64,000 nt of DNA from Leptolyngbyaceae cyanobacterium JSC-12 (GCA_000309945.1 CM001633.1:3002199-3066198), one strand, 5' to 3'. Shown: positions 21,644 to 31,583, counted from the first letter of the stretch. Numbers and translations are program-made. Notes: generated from the sequence alone by a model not told the origin.

Positions 21644-21669
21644 TTCGCCAACAAGGCGAAAGACTTTTT
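21644..21669 (+). terminator. Intrinsic terminator of the DUF1611 gene
   Basis: TTCGCC and GGCGAA pair around a five-base loop, followed by a short A/G/C spacer and five T at 21665-21669. It begins six bases after the stop codon. Confidence 0.75.
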
Positions 21670-22047
21670 CCCAGATTTTTTCCAGATTTCTGACCAACGC
21701 TATATTTTCTGACTTCAACCAACATTTCTCAAAACTTTCCTGATCCGATTTGAGACTCAGTGAATTGATTTCGTCAAATATCGATGTAATCAACACTCAG
21801 TTTAGGCATCAGCCAAACGTTAAACCTTGTCCACGTGCAAATTTGTAGTTTTTCCTTAGGGCAACCTCCAGTTTTCGAGTTGGACGTGGTTTAGAGGGCT
21901 GAGAAACCGGATTGCGGTGGCACCATCTATCGCATGACTGCTCAACAATTCTCTATCTCACTTCGTTCTCAGGGCGCATACACAGGCAGTCTGAACAGGG
22001 TCGCAGGCTACCAGCAGTATTGACGCAAAAAGATTTAAGAGGAATGA
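21670..22047. other. Spacer and upstream region of the porin gene
   Basis: About 380 bases. It should contain the promoter of the porin gene, and AAGAGG stands close before its ATG. A 29-codon frame at 21934-22023 (MTAQQFSISLRSQ at its start) has no ribosome binding site and no recognised match. Nothing else is recognised. Confidence 0.4.
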
Positions 22048-23721
22048 ATGTTAAAAAATAACCGAGTGAGTTTGGCGGTTGCGATCGCAACAGTTTTAAG
22101 TAGCTCAATGACAGCGATCGCCCAGGAATATTCTGAGCTAGAAGACCCCCAGTCGCCTAACCAGGCAATCCCTGATCCTGATACCAATAGTCTTTCAGAT
22201 ACGCCAACCTCCTATCATCAGGCGGCTGTCGAGTCGAGTTCTACTGTTGAATTCTCCCAGGCACCCTACGCTCGCGAATTTGAGCAACGTTCGATAGTAG
22301 TGCAGGCTGAACCCAGCGTAGATCCTCCTATAGAAGCGGTTTCAGCACCGTCCGTTCCAGTTTCTTATCAACCACAGGTGGCGCAACCCATTCCGGCAGC
22401 AAAACCTGCTGAAATCGCAAAACCCATTCAGGTGGCGCAGGTTGTAGTGCCTACGGTACCTGCTACTACAATCAGCGATCGCCCAGCAGTCGTTCCAACT
22501 CACCCACTAGCCGCGCAGCAACCCGAAACACATGGGCGATCGCCAGTATCAGCAGTGGAAACTCGTCCAACCATAGAATTTTCTCAAGCCTCTAAAGCAG
22601 TTCCAGTCAGTACAGTGGTCGTTGATGTGGATGCCGTTCAAACCCAGACTCCTGTCACGCCACCTTTGTTGCCCCAGGGCACACCCGATTCGGTCAATCC
22701 AGTCCAGACCCAACTGCAACAACTGCAGCAGCAGCAGCGTCAACTGCAACAGCAGATTAATAATCTACAGCGGCAGATGCAGCCTCAACCGAATGGCTCG
22801 GTAGTGGTGGTGAAAGATAACAACCCTTCTAACTTGCGCGTCACTGGAGAAGCCCTGTTCTGGAATGCGAATCCTGCGGACGCAATGGACTACGCGATCG
22901 CCGATCCGGGAACGGCTCTGGCAACCAGTGGTGATTTGAAGACTGTGGATTACGACAACGGCACTGGGTTCCGGCTTGGAGCGATCTATCGCCTGCCGAA
23001 CAGCGGTTGGGATTTGGGCGGCAACTATACAAACTTCAATACACAAGGCTCAAGCAGTGCAGTAGCTCCCGCGAATGGCTTCCTATTCTCCACCCGATCG
23101 CACCCCTTCCAAAACGAAACGGCTGATACAGCCGCTGCCAGTGCCAAACTGAATTACAAAGCCGGAGACTTTGAAGCGGGATACAACATTCGGGCAGGCA
23201 AAAACGTAGACTTGCGGCTGTTTGGCGGGTTGAAAGCCTCAAATCTGAACCAGAAAATGAACATCAACTATGATGGGCGCGACTACACCAACGGACAAAT
23301 TGACACCGAAAATAACTTCACAGGAGTCGGTCCGCGGGTGGGGTTAGAGGCGAAAGTTCCCCTCGGTGCAGGCTTTAACCTATTTGGTCGAGGAGCCGCA
23401 TCGATGCAGGTCGGGACGCAAACCTCTACCTTCCGCGAAACTGATCGCAACGGAGCCGATGTGATTGCAGATCTTCGTCGTCAACAAAAAGGACAGGTGG
23501 TGCCAGGGCTGGAACTAGCAGCGGGATTGTCCTGGGAAAAGCAATTGAGCAAGCAAGCCAAGATTGAAATTGGTGGCGGTTATGAGCTACAGCACTTATT
23601 CAATGTCACTGATAATGTACGATTCGTGGATGCTGCCAGTCCTGGGGTTTTTGCTCAAAATAAAGGAGACCTTAGCCTCAAGGGGTTCTTTTTGAAGGGG
23701 GGTGTCTCGATACAGTTTTAA
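22048..23721 (+). CDS. Outer-membrane porin of the Legionella-OMP / Lpg1974 type with long Pro/Gln-rich N-terminal region
   Basis: 557 residues. Residues 1-26 form a signal peptide ending AIAQ. Residues 27-225 are Pro/Val/Gln-rich and probably disordered, and 226-255 is a Gln/Leu coiled coil (LQQLQQQQRQLQQQI). Residues about 265-557 show alternating beta-strand patterns (GFRLGAIYRL, DLRLFGGLKASNL, GLELAAGLSW) and end in the terminal Phe (SIQF) expected for barrels assembled by BamA. The family forms large outer-membrane pores. The long disordered region and coiled coil could span the periplasm or reach peptidoglycan; that is inference. It does not carry the SLH domain of classical cyanobacterial porins. 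Confidence 0.65.
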   Translation: MLKNNRVSLAVAIATVLSSSMTAIAQEYSELEDPQSPNQAIPDPDTNSLSDTPTSYHQAAVESSSTVEFSQAPYAREFEQRSIVVQAEPSVDPPIEAVSAPSVPVSYQPQVAQPIPAAKPAEIAKPIQVAQVVVPTVPATTISDRPAVVPTHPLAAQQPETHGRSPVSAVETRPTIEFSQASKAVPVSTVVVDVDAVQTQTPVTPPLLPQGTPDSVNPVQTQLQQLQQQQRQLQQQINNLQRQMQPQPNGSVVVVKDNNPSNLRVTGEALFWNANPADAMDYAIADPGTALATSGDLKTVDYDNGTGFRLGAIYRLPNSGWDLGGNYTNFNTQGSSSAVAPANGFLFSTRSHPFQNETADTAAASAKLNYKAGDFEAGYNIRAGKNVDLRLFGGLKASNLNQKMNINYDGRDYTNGQIDTENNFTGVGPRVGLEAKVPLGAGFNLFGRGAASMQVGTQTSTFRETDRNGADVIADLRRQQKGQVVPGLELAAGLSWEKQLSKQAKIEIGGGYELQHLFNVTDNVRFVDAASPGVFAQNKGDLSLKGFFLKGGVSIQF

Positions 23722-23820
23722 GGCGATCGCACAATATCAACCGCAGTGATTTAATCTCGCCGTTGAGAGGCAACCTTCCGTCCTAAGATAAAGAATCATT
23801 GCAGTTGGGATGGAAGCACA

Positions 23821-24750
23821 ATGCGGATTTTGATCATGGGCGGAACCCGATTTATTGGGGTGTATCTGACCCGGTTGCTGTATGAGAAAGAGCATGAAGT
23901 AGTGCTATTTAATCGGGGTAATAAACCAACACCCGTTGAAGGAATTGCCCAGATTCATGGCGATCGCACCAATCCGGCTGACCTGAAAGCAAAGCTAGAG
24001 GGACAGGAATTTGATGCGATTTTTGACAACAACGGGCGTGAACTCAGTGATACCCAACCCCTCGCTGAACTCTTTAAGGATCAGGTAAAGCACTTCGTTT
24101 ATATGAGTTCTGCTGGCGTGTACCTCAAGTCTGACCAGATGCCTCATATAGAAGGGGATCCAGTTGATCCTGAGAGCCGCCACAAAGGGAAGCATGATAC
24201 GGAAACTTACCTGGCAGAACAGGGGCTACCCTTCACCTCAATTCGCCCCACTTACATTTACGGACCTCAGAACTACAACGATCTGGAAGCCTGGTTTTTT
24301 GATCGCATCGTGCGCGATCGCCCCATTCCCATTCCTGGCAATGGCATGACCATCACCCAGTTTGGGCATGTTAAAGATCTGGCACAAGCAATGGTGCAGG
24401 TGTTGGGCAACCGGCGTGCCGTCGGGCAAGTTTATAACGTATCAGGCGATCGCTTCGTCACTTTTGATGGGCTAGCCCGTGCCTGTGCGGTTGCGGCTGG
24501 CAAATCACCCGATAGTCTGAAAATTGTTCACTACGATCCCAAGCAATTTGATTTTGGCAAGCGTAAAGCCTTTCCGATGCGGGTGCAGCACTTCTTTGCC
24601 TCCGTGCAAAAAGCCATGAACGACCTGTACTGGAAACCCGAATATGATCTGATCGCTGGCTTGAAAGACTCATTCGAGAATGACTATCTCGCATCCGAAC
24701 GGTACAAAGCTGAGGTAGACTTTTCACTCGATGATCAGATTCTGAGTTGA
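23821..24750 (+). CDS. NAD-dependent epimerase/dehydratase, CSP41-like
   Basis: 309 residues, atypical short-chain reductase fold. The nucleotide-binding motif GGTRFIG is at residues 7-13 and HGDRTNPADL follows; instead of the YxxxK active site there is HDTETYLAEQGL. IRPTYIYGPQNYNDLEAWFFDRI matches the CSP41 group. Plastid CSP41 proteins bind and protect RNA and associate with ribosomes, and cyanobacterial homologues are thought to do similar work. Catalysis as an epimerase is doubtful given the altered active site. It is followed after seven bases by the CofE-like gene on the same strand. Confidence 0.82.
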   Translation: MRILIMGGTRFIGVYLTRLLYEKEHEVVLFNRGNKPTPVEGIAQIHGDRTNPADLKAKLEGQEFDAIFDNNGRELSDTQPLAELFKDQVKHFVYMSSAGVYLKSDQMPHIEGDPVDPESRHKGKHDTETYLAEQGLPFTSIRPTYIYGPQNYNDLEAWFFDRIVRDRPIPIPGNGMTITQFGHVKDLAQAMVQVLGNRRAVGQVYNVSGDRFVTFDGLARACAVAAGKSPDSLKIVHYDPKQFDFGKRKAFPMRVQHFFASVQKAMNDLYWKPEYDLIAGLKDSFENDYLASERYKAEVDFSLDDQILS

Positions 24751-24757
24751 GGTTTCT

Positions 24758-25927
24758 GTGCTTCTCCAAATTCTTGCGATCGCGCTGGCTGCTGCTATTC
24801 TCCTGATTGGGTTGTATCTTCTACTGTTAGAGATACAGTTTCGCCGTCGTCTGGGAAATAAGTTAGAAGTCACAGTTGGCACCTGGCAGTTGACTGTTAA
24901 ACAGCGCGATCGCTACGTGCTGGTAGGTGAGATGGAGCTAATCAATCGCACTCACCGTCTGGAAATCATGGTGCCAGAGATGAGGGCAGAAGTCTCTTTA
25001 TTTTCAGACAGCAGTTTAAGAGGAATCACCACTCAAACCCGCGTCATCCCTCAACATCCCGATGCCCCCGCTCGTGACGATGACTACTGGTTCGCCTACA
25101 TCATCAAGATTGGCAAACGCACGCGGGTGCAAGTGCAAGTAGAAATCCAGGGAGAAGACCTGAACCAACTCAAAACCGCCTGGATACAACTCCATTACGT
25201 TACCTATGGTCCACAAGGACGCATCCCCAATGTTCGTCATGTGATTGTACCGTTTCAATTTCCCCTACCGGAAGAGTCCAAAAACTGGCGTAGCACTCCC
25301 AGTGCAGACGTGTTACCCATTCGGACTCATCTATTAACCGAACTGGACAGTCCAGTAGAAGTTGTACGGCGGTATGTGTTGCCCCATGCCAAATCAGGTG
25401 ATGTCGTCACGATTGGAGAAACCCCGATCGCAATTATGCAAGGGCGGTTCCGCCACCCAACCGAAGTCAAACCTGGATGGGTGGCACGGCGAATTTGCTA
25501 CTTGTTCTTACCTACTTCCAGTCTGGCAACGGCATGTGGGATGCAATCTTTAGTTGATATTGTTGGTCCCATCCGGGTATTGTGGGCATTTTTCGTCGGT
25601 GCGATCGCGAAAGTCTTTAAGCGACCTGGCGTGTTTTACCAACTGGCAGGTGAACAGGCTCGTTTAATTGATGATGTGACTGGAACATTACCACCTTATG
25701 ATCAGTTCATTGTGTTGGGACCTCAGAATGCCCAGGAAGTTGTCGATCACATTCATCAGGAAACAGGCTTGGCAGTTGCGATCGTCGATGTCAATGACTT
25801 GGGTGCCGTCAAAATTTTGGCAGCCACAACTGGAGTTTCGCAAACTGTATTGGAGCAAGCCCTGAAGAAAAATCCTGCTGGCAACGCCGATGAACAAACT
25901 CCGGTAGTGCTCATCCGCCCCCTCTAG
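24758..25927 (+). CDS. Membrane-anchored CofE-like (F420-0:gamma-glutamyl ligase domain) protein
   Basis: 389 residues from a GTG at 24758. One N-terminal membrane helix (LLQILAIALAAAILLIGLYLL) is followed by about 150 residues special to cyanobacteria. Then comes a domain related to the coenzyme F420 glutamyl ligase CofE (VVTIGETPIAIMQGRF, then IVDVNDLGAVKILAATTGVSQ). Cyanobacteria are not known to need F420 in this way, so the substrate is open. It lies seven bases after the CSP41-like gene and is probably co-transcribed with it. Confidence 0.7.
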   Translation: MLLQILAIALAAAILLIGLYLLLLEIQFRRRLGNKLEVTVGTWQLTVKQRDRYVLVGEMELINRTHRLEIMVPEMRAEVSLFSDSSLRGITTQTRVIPQHPDAPARDDDYWFAYIIKIGKRTRVQVQVEIQGEDLNQLKTAWIQLHYVTYGPQGRIPNVRHVIVPFQFPLPEESKNWRSTPSADVLPIRTHLLTELDSPVEVVRRYVLPHAKSGDVVTIGETPIAIMQGRFRHPTEVKPGWVARRICYLFLPTSSLATACGMQSLVDIVGPIRVLWAFFVGAIAKVFKRPGVFYQLAGEQARLIDDVTGTLPPYDQFIVLGPQNAQEVVDHIHQETGLAVAIVDVNDLGAVKILAATTGVSQTVLEQALKKNPAGNADEQTPVVLIRPL

Positions 25928-26072
25928 AATCCCCATCCAACTCACTTTTGCCTGGCAACCCTCGTCCTATAGAGAATCTTGCTATCACATTGGCTGTTTT
26001 GCTAAACCGTTTACAATAATATGGTATTCATCAACTCTTTCCTATCTTGGGCTAGTTATAGCTCTTCCAACA

Positions 26073-27374
26073 ATGACTCAAGCGTTTCCTCCCAGTGGTG
26101 ATATTTCAATTCGCCCGGTTTCCTATGCTGACTTTGAAGCAATTGAACGGTTTTGCATGGCAAACATCGAGGATGCAGACTTGAGTTACTCAATTAGCCC
26201 AGACCATTCCACTAAACCGCTTCATGCCTATGGTCCCTTGAGATTGTTGGGAATGCTGCTGCATCGTCCGCAAATGTTTGGTGCTTACATAGGCGATCGC
26301 GACAGCAAGCTGCAAGGAGTAATTCAGGTTTCTCCATTCAATCGGACTCGTAGCACTTGGCGGGTGGATCAGGTAGCCATTGTTTCAGCCAGTGCTACAT
26401 CCAAAGAATCGATTTCCACAGAAGCGAGCTCGGTTGTAGCTGAAACACTCCCTACCCGTCCAGCCACCCTAAACCTAACCCTGGGAAATATTGGTTCTCC
26501 CCTCCTCCGTTACTGTTTCGAAGCGATTTGGGAAGCCCGCACCTGGTTGTTAGAAGTCAATATCAACAACAAAGATCTGTTAGCACTCTATCGACAAAAT
26601 GGCTTTCAACCATTGGCCCAAATGACCTATTGGGAGATTGACTCGGATCAATTGCAAGAACTAGCTGAACGCGAACCCGACTTACCGAATTTATTACCTG
26701 TCAGCAATGCTGATGCTCAATTACTTTATCAGTTAGATACGATGTCCATGCCTGCTAATATCCGGCAAGTCTTTGATCGGCACATTGCTGACTTCAAAAC
26801 CAGCTTGCTTGGCTCACTCCTCCGTGGACTGAAGCATTGGCTAAGCCATACAGAGGTTGTCAGTGGTTATGTATTTGAACCTCAACGCAAGGCAGCGATC
26901 GGCTATTTCCAGGTGCAACTTTGCCGTGATGGCTCTAGCCCACACCAGGCGCAGTTAACAGTTAACCCTGCCTATACCTGGCTCTACCCAGAACTCATGT
27001 CACAAATTGCCCGAATTACGCGGGATTTTCCAACCCAACCGTTACGGCTGGCCTCTTCAGACTATCAGCAAGAACGCGAAGAATACTTAGAGCGATTTGG
27101 CGCAACTCGCATTGCCCATACGTTGATGATGTCTCGTTCGGTATGGCATAAGGTGCGGGAATCTAAACTCAGCGCTCTTGAAAATCTCCAGTTTTCTGAA
27201 ATGCTGCAAGGCTTAAAACCGTCTCGCAAAGCGGTTCCAAGTCGAATCTCAGCCACGCCTCCCCTTACCGATCACCATCCTGCTTCTCCATCCAATGGCA
27301 ATGGCAAATCAAGACTCAACTTACCTTCCAACACCGATTTTTCTGATCCTCATCAGGAAGGACCCTGCTGTTAG
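26073..27374 (+). CDS. Conserved cyanobacterial GNAT-domain protein
   Basis: 433 residues. The N-terminal half reads as a GNAT acetyltransferase: ISIRPVSYADFEAIERF at the start, then EARTWLLEVNINNKDLLALYRQNGF, the usual motif-B region. The second half (about 225-350) may be a second, degenerate GNAT fold, and the tail is Ser/Pro-rich. The acetyl acceptor is unknown. It ends 15 bases before ruvX and is probably in one transcript with it. Confidence 0.72.
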   Translation: MTQAFPPSGDISIRPVSYADFEAIERFCMANIEDADLSYSISPDHSTKPLHAYGPLRLLGMLLHRPQMFGAYIGDRDSKLQGVIQVSPFNRTRSTWRVDQVAIVSASATSKESISTEASSVVAETLPTRPATLNLTLGNIGSPLLRYCFEAIWEARTWLLEVNINNKDLLALYRQNGFQPLAQMTYWEIDSDQLQELAEREPDLPNLLPVSNADAQLLYQLDTMSMPANIRQVFDRHIADFKTSLLGSLLRGLKHWLSHTEVVSGYVFEPQRKAAIGYFQVQLCRDGSSPHQAQLTVNPAYTWLYPELMSQIARITRDFPTQPLRLASSDYQQEREEYLERFGATRIAHTLMMSRSVWHKVRESKLSALENLQFSEMLQGLKPSRKAVPSRISATPPLTDHHPASPSNGNGKSRLNLPSNTDFSDPHQEGPCC

Positions 27375-27389
27375 TGGGTACTGAACGTA

Positions 27390-27857
27390 ATGCCAATTTC
27401 TGCTCTGGGATTAGATATTGGACGCAAACGAGTTGGAGTTGCTGGCTGTGATGGCACCGGGCTCATTGCTTTTGGTCTCACCACGCTCTACCGGAAGTCG
27501 TTTCAAGAAGATCTGGAGCAACTGAGGCAACTGGTTCGCGATCGCGAAGTTACTGTACTGGTTGTTGGCTTACCCTACTCTATGGATGGCACCCTGGGAT
27601 TCCAGGCTCGTCAGATACAGAAATTTGCCAACGCGATTGCGGCAGAACTCAATCTACCAGTCGTCTATATTGATGAACGGTTAACCTCCTTTCAAGCTGA
27701 ACAAATGCTCCAGGCAGAAGGGATTTCACCATCGCGCCGAAAAGACTTGATTGATCGCAAAGCCGCCGCCATCATCTTGCAACAATGGCTGGATGAACAG
27801 CGTACCCATTCACCACAGCAGCCATCCAATGCCTCCGAAAGTCTTGAATTTATTTGA
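27390..27857 (+). CDS. ruvX: Holliday-junction resolvase-like protein RuvX (YqgF)
   Basis: 155 residues, RNase H-like fold. The catalytic Asp lies in LGLDIGRKRVGVA, a conserved VVGLPYSMDGT follows near residue 60, then YIDERLTSFQAE and a final DRKAAAIILQQWLD. The family resolves recombination intermediates and/or processes 16S rRNA precursor in bacteria. It is followed after 79 bases by the DUF3727 gene and then mltG, an order common in cyanobacteria. Confidence 0.9.
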   Translation: MPISALGLDIGRKRVGVAGCDGTGLIAFGLTTLYRKSFQEDLEQLRQLVRDREVTVLVVGLPYSMDGTLGFQARQIQKFANAIAAELNLPVVYIDERLTSFQAEQMLQAEGISPSRRKDLIDRKAAAIILQQWLDEQRTHSPQQPSNASESLEFI

Positions 27858-27936
27858 AAACCTTTTAGAAAACGACAAACGTGTAACAGACTTTGGCAGA
27901 ATGCTTTTTGAGCGCTAACGATGAGGAGACTCCGCC

Positions 27937-28506
27937 ATGAGTGATGATATTCGGATAAGCGGCGACCCCACAGAAGACGAAACAGTTGTCTTGACTGACG
28001 AAGCCGGGCGGACTATTGCCTGCTCTGTGGAGCGCTACCTGGAAATTGAGAATCAGGACTATGTGCTACTGCTACCCATCGATACTCCCGTCGAAATCTT
28101 TGTATGGCAGGGAGAAGATGAAAACGAAGAAGCAGTACCCGTTGATGAAGAAGACATTGACGCACTTTTTAATACAGCAAAAGCTGTTTTAGAGGAACAA
28201 AATCTGACTCTCAAACGAACGGCGGTGGTGTTGACCGTCGATGGGGACTTACCCGAACTTGATGACGAAGATGAATTTGCTGAAGTTGCGGCTGAAGGAG
28301 ACGAAGACGAAGTGGAAGAACTTCAGTACCTCGCCAGCTTTTATTTTGAAGACCAGGAATTTGCTGTCTATGCACCGCTGGATCCATGCTTTATCCTGGC
28401 GAGAATGGACGAAAGCAATCAACCTCATCTCCTCTCCCCTGAAGAATTGAAAAAGTTGGAACCTATGCTCGAAACCCTGGAGGATCAGTTGTTTGATGAG
28501 TTTTAA
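27937..28506 (+). CDS. DUF3727 protein (with DUF1292-like N-terminal part)
   Basis: 189 residues, strongly acidic. Residues 1-60 resemble DUF1292 (VVLTDEAGRTIACSVERYLE), then an acidic stretch and a second beta-rich module (LQYLASFYFEDQEFAVYAPLDP, which is the DUF3727 core). Function is unknown. GAGGAG stands just before ATG 27937. It ends five bases before mltG, so the two are translated from one messenger. The constant position next to ruvX and mltG suggests a link to cell-envelope or division work, but that is only context. Confidence 0.85.
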   Translation: MSDDIRISGDPTEDETVVLTDEAGRTIACSVERYLEIENQDYVLLLPIDTPVEIFVWQGEDENEEAVPVDEEDIDALFNTAKAVLEEQNLTLKRTAVVLTVDGDLPELDDEDEFAEVAAEGDEDEVEELQYLASFYFEDQEFAVYAPLDPCFILARMDESNQPHLLSPEELKKLEPMLETLEDQLFDEF

Positions 28507-28511
28507 TCTTC

Positions 28512-29600
28512 ATGGCTAAACGATTCCCAACAAAATCGTTCATCGGATTTGTGTTGGTTGGTTTAGGGGTTGCAGCCTGGCAGAGTTGGAGATGGTGGGT
28601 ATGGGCATCGGCTCCTCTGCATTCAACCGTAACTGCTGCCCCCCCTATCAACTTAACCATTCCACCTGGTACGTCTGCTCAAGAAATTGGGCAAGACTTG
28701 GAGAAACTGGGAGTGATTCGTTCTGCCCAAGCCTGGAATCTATGGACGCGGTGGCTCCTATTTCAGAATTCATCAGGTGGCTTTCAGGCTGGCACGTATC
28801 AACTATCTAAGTCTGAGTCCATGCAGACCATTGCTGCCAAAATCTGGGCAGGTGATGTGGCTGAAAAAAGTTTCACTATTCCTGAAGGCTGGTCTATTCG
28901 GGAAATGGCTCAGTATTTCGAGCAACAAGGCTTTTTCCCAGCTCAAGCATTTATTGATGCAACCAATCAAATCTCTACTGCTGAATATCCCTGGTTACCC
29001 TCTACAACTCCAGTATCAGGATTCCCTCGCCTGGAAGGATATTTATTCCCAGATACCTATCAAATCCCGTTGGAAGCAGGTGTGAAGCCAGAAACGATTA
29101 TCAGGCAAATGCTCGATCGCTTTGAGCAAGTTGCTTTACCAATTTATCAACAGCACCAGGGTAAAACGACCCTAAGCCTGGCTGAATGGGTAACGCTGGG
29201 GAGCCTTGTAGAAAAGGAAGCCGTTGTTCCTGCGGAACGCACACGTATTTCTGGCGTATTTCATAACCGCCTCAGAAAGCAAATGCCCCTCGCATCTGAT
29301 CCAACTGTTGAATACGCATTTGGCATTAAGCAAACGCCTGATCGCCCCTTAACCTATGCCCAAGTTGGTAAGCCCTCTCCCTATAACACCTACATTAATC
29401 CTGGTTTGCCGCCCGCACCCATCGCCAGTCCTGGAAAAGCGAGCCTGGAAGCCACCCTCAATCCAGAAACTACTGATTATTTGTATTTTGTCGCGCGGTA
29501 CGATGGTACTCACGTCTTTAGTCGTACTCTAGCAGAGCATCAGGCTGCTCAAGAGTCCATTCATGTTCACCGTGAGTCCCAAAAATCCACGACTCAGTAA
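28512..29600 (+). CDS. mltG: Endolytic murein transglycosylase MltG
   Basis: 362 residues. A membrane helix near residues 12-30 is followed by a LysM-like segment (INLTIPPGTSAQEIGQDLEKLGVI) and the YceG catalytic domain with ASLVEKEAV-like sequence (LGSLVEKEAV, catalytic Glu near 237). ERTRISGVFHNRL, DPTVEYAFG and PYNTYINPGLPPAPI then follow. MltG cuts new glycan strands in the membrane and sets their length. Usual length and all conserved blocks are present. Confidence 0.92.
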   Translation: MAKRFPTKSFIGFVLVGLGVAAWQSWRWWVWASAPLHSTVTAAPPINLTIPPGTSAQEIGQDLEKLGVIRSAQAWNLWTRWLLFQNSSGGFQAGTYQLSKSESMQTIAAKIWAGDVAEKSFTIPEGWSIREMAQYFEQQGFFPAQAFIDATNQISTAEYPWLPSTTPVSGFPRLEGYLFPDTYQIPLEAGVKPETIIRQMLDRFEQVALPIYQQHQGKTTLSLAEWVTLGSLVEKEAVVPAERTRISGVFHNRLRKQMPLASDPTVEYAFGIKQTPDRPLTYAQVGKPSPYNTYINPGLPPAPIASPGKASLEATLNPETTDYLYFVARYDGTHVFSRTLAEHQAAQESIHVHRESQKSTTQ

Positions 29601-29715
29601 TGTCATTTTTTGCAGTTGCTTAGGGCATCTATTGATTATGTAAGGTTGGGAGTGACAGCTTCGTTACTCCAGCAACGTTTTCCTAACTTGATTACGTACT
29701 CTACTGTCGCTTTTT

Positions 29716-30249
29716 ATGTTCTGGGGCAAACTCTTACAGCCAAATCTTATTCTCCAGGGAACCATTCTTAACCTCACACCTGATATCGTGCAGCAGTACA
29801 AACTTAAAGGGTTAGTGCTGGATGTAGATGAAACCTTGGTTCCGTTTCGAGCCGCGCAAGTTTCAGAAGAGTTGTTGCCGTGGGTTGAAGAGGTGAGGCA
29901 AGTGGCATCGTTATGGCTGGTGAGTAATAACATCAGCGAGGCAAGAATTCGTCGCATCGGCAGAGCCTTAGATTTACCTTATATTTCAGGAGCAGGTAAG
30001 CCTTCCCGTCGTAAGGTGCGGCGAGCGGTGGATGCCATGGGCTTATCGGTTGAGCAGGTCGGGATGGTGGGCGATCGCTTGTTTACTGATGTGTTAGCTG
30101 GGAATCGTCTGGGATTATTTACAATTTTGGTAGAACCAATGATCGCCCCTAACCAGATTATTCGCCGCTCATCCTTGCATTCGGCTGAAGTCTGGCTTTC
30201 TCAAATACTGGGTGCATCCCTATCAGCCGAAAATGCTAAACCAAAGTAA
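29716..30249 (+). CDS. YqeG family HAD-type phosphatase
   Basis: 177 residues. HAD motif I is DVDETLVPF near residue 36, motif II is LVSNN near 74, the motif III lysine is in AGKPSRRK near 97, and motif IV is GMVGDRLFTDV near 117. This is the HAD-IIIA YqeG group, related to the mitochondrial phosphatidylglycerophosphate phosphatase and also annotated as phosphatases of unknown substrate in bacteria. It follows mltG by 115 bases. Confidence 0.85.
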   Translation: MFWGKLLQPNLILQGTILNLTPDIVQQYKLKGLVLDVDETLVPFRAAQVSEELLPWVEEVRQVASLWLVSNNISEARIRRIGRALDLPYISGAGKPSRRKVRRAVDAMGLSVEQVGMVGDRLFTDVLAGNRLGLFTILVEPMIAPNQIIRRSSLHSAEVWLSQILGASLSAENAKPK

Positions 30250-30404
30250 TTGAAATTTACAAAAAGTTACGATTCGATGCATTAGAGAATATAAAGAAAA
30301 CATTACGTATTACTTGTTTTCGAATCTCTCCTGTCATGCTGTATATAGTTAAATCGGGTCATCGGCTTATAAAGACCCAGTGCTTAAATCCCTGTGAATA
30401 CTAT

Positions 30405-30444
30405 GTAAGGCGCTGATCTCCAGAAATAGAGGTTGGCGCTTTAC
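30405..30444 (+). terminator. Stem-loop between yqeG and proB
   Basis: GTAAGGCGC at 30405-30413 pairs with GCGCTTTAC at 30436-30444 (one G-U), followed by ATTTTG. It ends 26 bases before the proB start. It could terminate the upstream transcript or attenuate proB. Confidence 0.45.
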
Positions 30445-30470
30445 ATTTTGAGTTAATTTATCCACCATCC

Positions 30471-31583
30471 ATGTCGCAAACTCTCGTTGTCAAAATCGGA
30501 ACATCTAGCTTGACTCAACCGGAAACTGGAAACCTGGCACTTGCGACGATTGCCAGTCTGGTTGAGGTTTTGAGTCGGTTGCGAGGGCAAGGGCACCGGA
30601 TTGTGCTGGTGTCATCGGGTGCTGTTGGGGTGGGGTGTGCTCGCTTAGGATTGACAGAACGTCCTAAAGCGATCGCCCTTAAGCAAGCCGTGGCAGCCGT
30701 TGGGCAGGGACGTTTAATTCGGGTTTACGATGATCTGTTTACTGCCTTACAGCAACCGATCGCCCAGGTGCTTCTTACTCGGAGTGACCTGGTGCAACGC
30801 AGCAGCTATTTAAACATAGAGCGAACCTTTCAGGAACTATTGCGTCTTGGAGTGATTCCTATTGTGAATGAAAATGACACAGTTGCGGTGGATGAACTCA
30901 AGTTTGGTGATAACGATACGCTCTCAGCACTGGTTGCAAGTCTGGTGAGTGCAGACTGGTTATTCCTGTTGACAGATGTTGATCGACTGTATTCGGCTGA
31001 TCCACGCCGCAATCCCGAAGCCCAGCCAATCACTTTAGTCAACCGATTGGAAGAATTAAAAGAGTTACAGGTGCAAATTAGTGATCGCGGCTCTAGCTGG
31101 GGCACGGGTGGCATGGTTACTAAAATTACAGCCGCTCAAATTGCTGCTGGAGCAGGCGTTCGCACGGTGATTATGCAAGGGCGATCGCCACACAACCTGG
31201 AAAAAGTCCTACAAGGCGAAGAACTTGGAACTCGCTTTGAACCTCAGCCCCGCCCAGCCAGCGCCCGTAAGCGCTGGATTGCTCATGGCTTGGTTCCCTC
31301 AGGAACCCTGTATCTAGATGATGGAGCTGTGCGGGCGATTCGAGATGCAGGCAAATCTTTGCTGGCGGCGGGAGTCGTCAGTACTGAAGGAGACTTTGAA
31401 AGCCGCGATGCCGTGATTGTATGCGATCGCACAGGTACCGAAATTGCTCGAGGTGTGGTCAACTTTAGCAGCCTCGAACTTAACAAAATCAAAGGTCACC
31501 AATCAGACGAAATCGAATCTATCCTGGGCTACCCCTGTCCAGAAACCGTCATTCATCGAGATAACCTGGTTCTCACTGGTTGA
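30471..31583 (+). CDS. proB: Glutamate 5-kinase ProB
   Basis: 370 residues. The amino-acid kinase domain shows [10 protein letters not shown] at the start, [11 protein letters not shown] near 45, [17 protein letters not shown] near 135 and [16 protein letters not shown] near 208. The C-terminal PUA domain (about 275-355) includes [21 protein letters not shown]. It phosphorylates L-glutamate, the first step of proline synthesis, and is normally inhibited by proline. The stop codon lies inside a 14-bp tandem duplication. Confidence 0.94.
   Translation: MSQTLVVKIGTSSLTQPETGNLALATIASLVEVLSRLRGQGHRIVLVSSGAVGVGCARLGLTERPKAIALKQAVAAVGQGRLIRVYDDLFTALQQPIAQVLLTRSDLVQRSSYLNIERTFQELLRLGVIPIVNENDTVAVDELKFGDNDTLSALVASLVSADWLFLLTDVDRLYSADPRRNPEAQPITLVNRLEELKELQVQISDRGSSWGTGGMVTKITAAQIAAGAGVRTVIMQGRSPHNLEKVLQGEELGTRFEPQPRPASARKRWIAHGLVPSGTLYLDDGAVRAIRDAGKSLLAAGVVSTEGDFESRDAVIVCDRTGTEIARGVVNFSSLELNKIKGHQSDEIESILGYPCPETVIHRDNLVLTG

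Noticed and set aside
21934-22023. 29-codon frame before the porin gene
   Set aside because: No ribosome binding site; too short to judge; could be chance.
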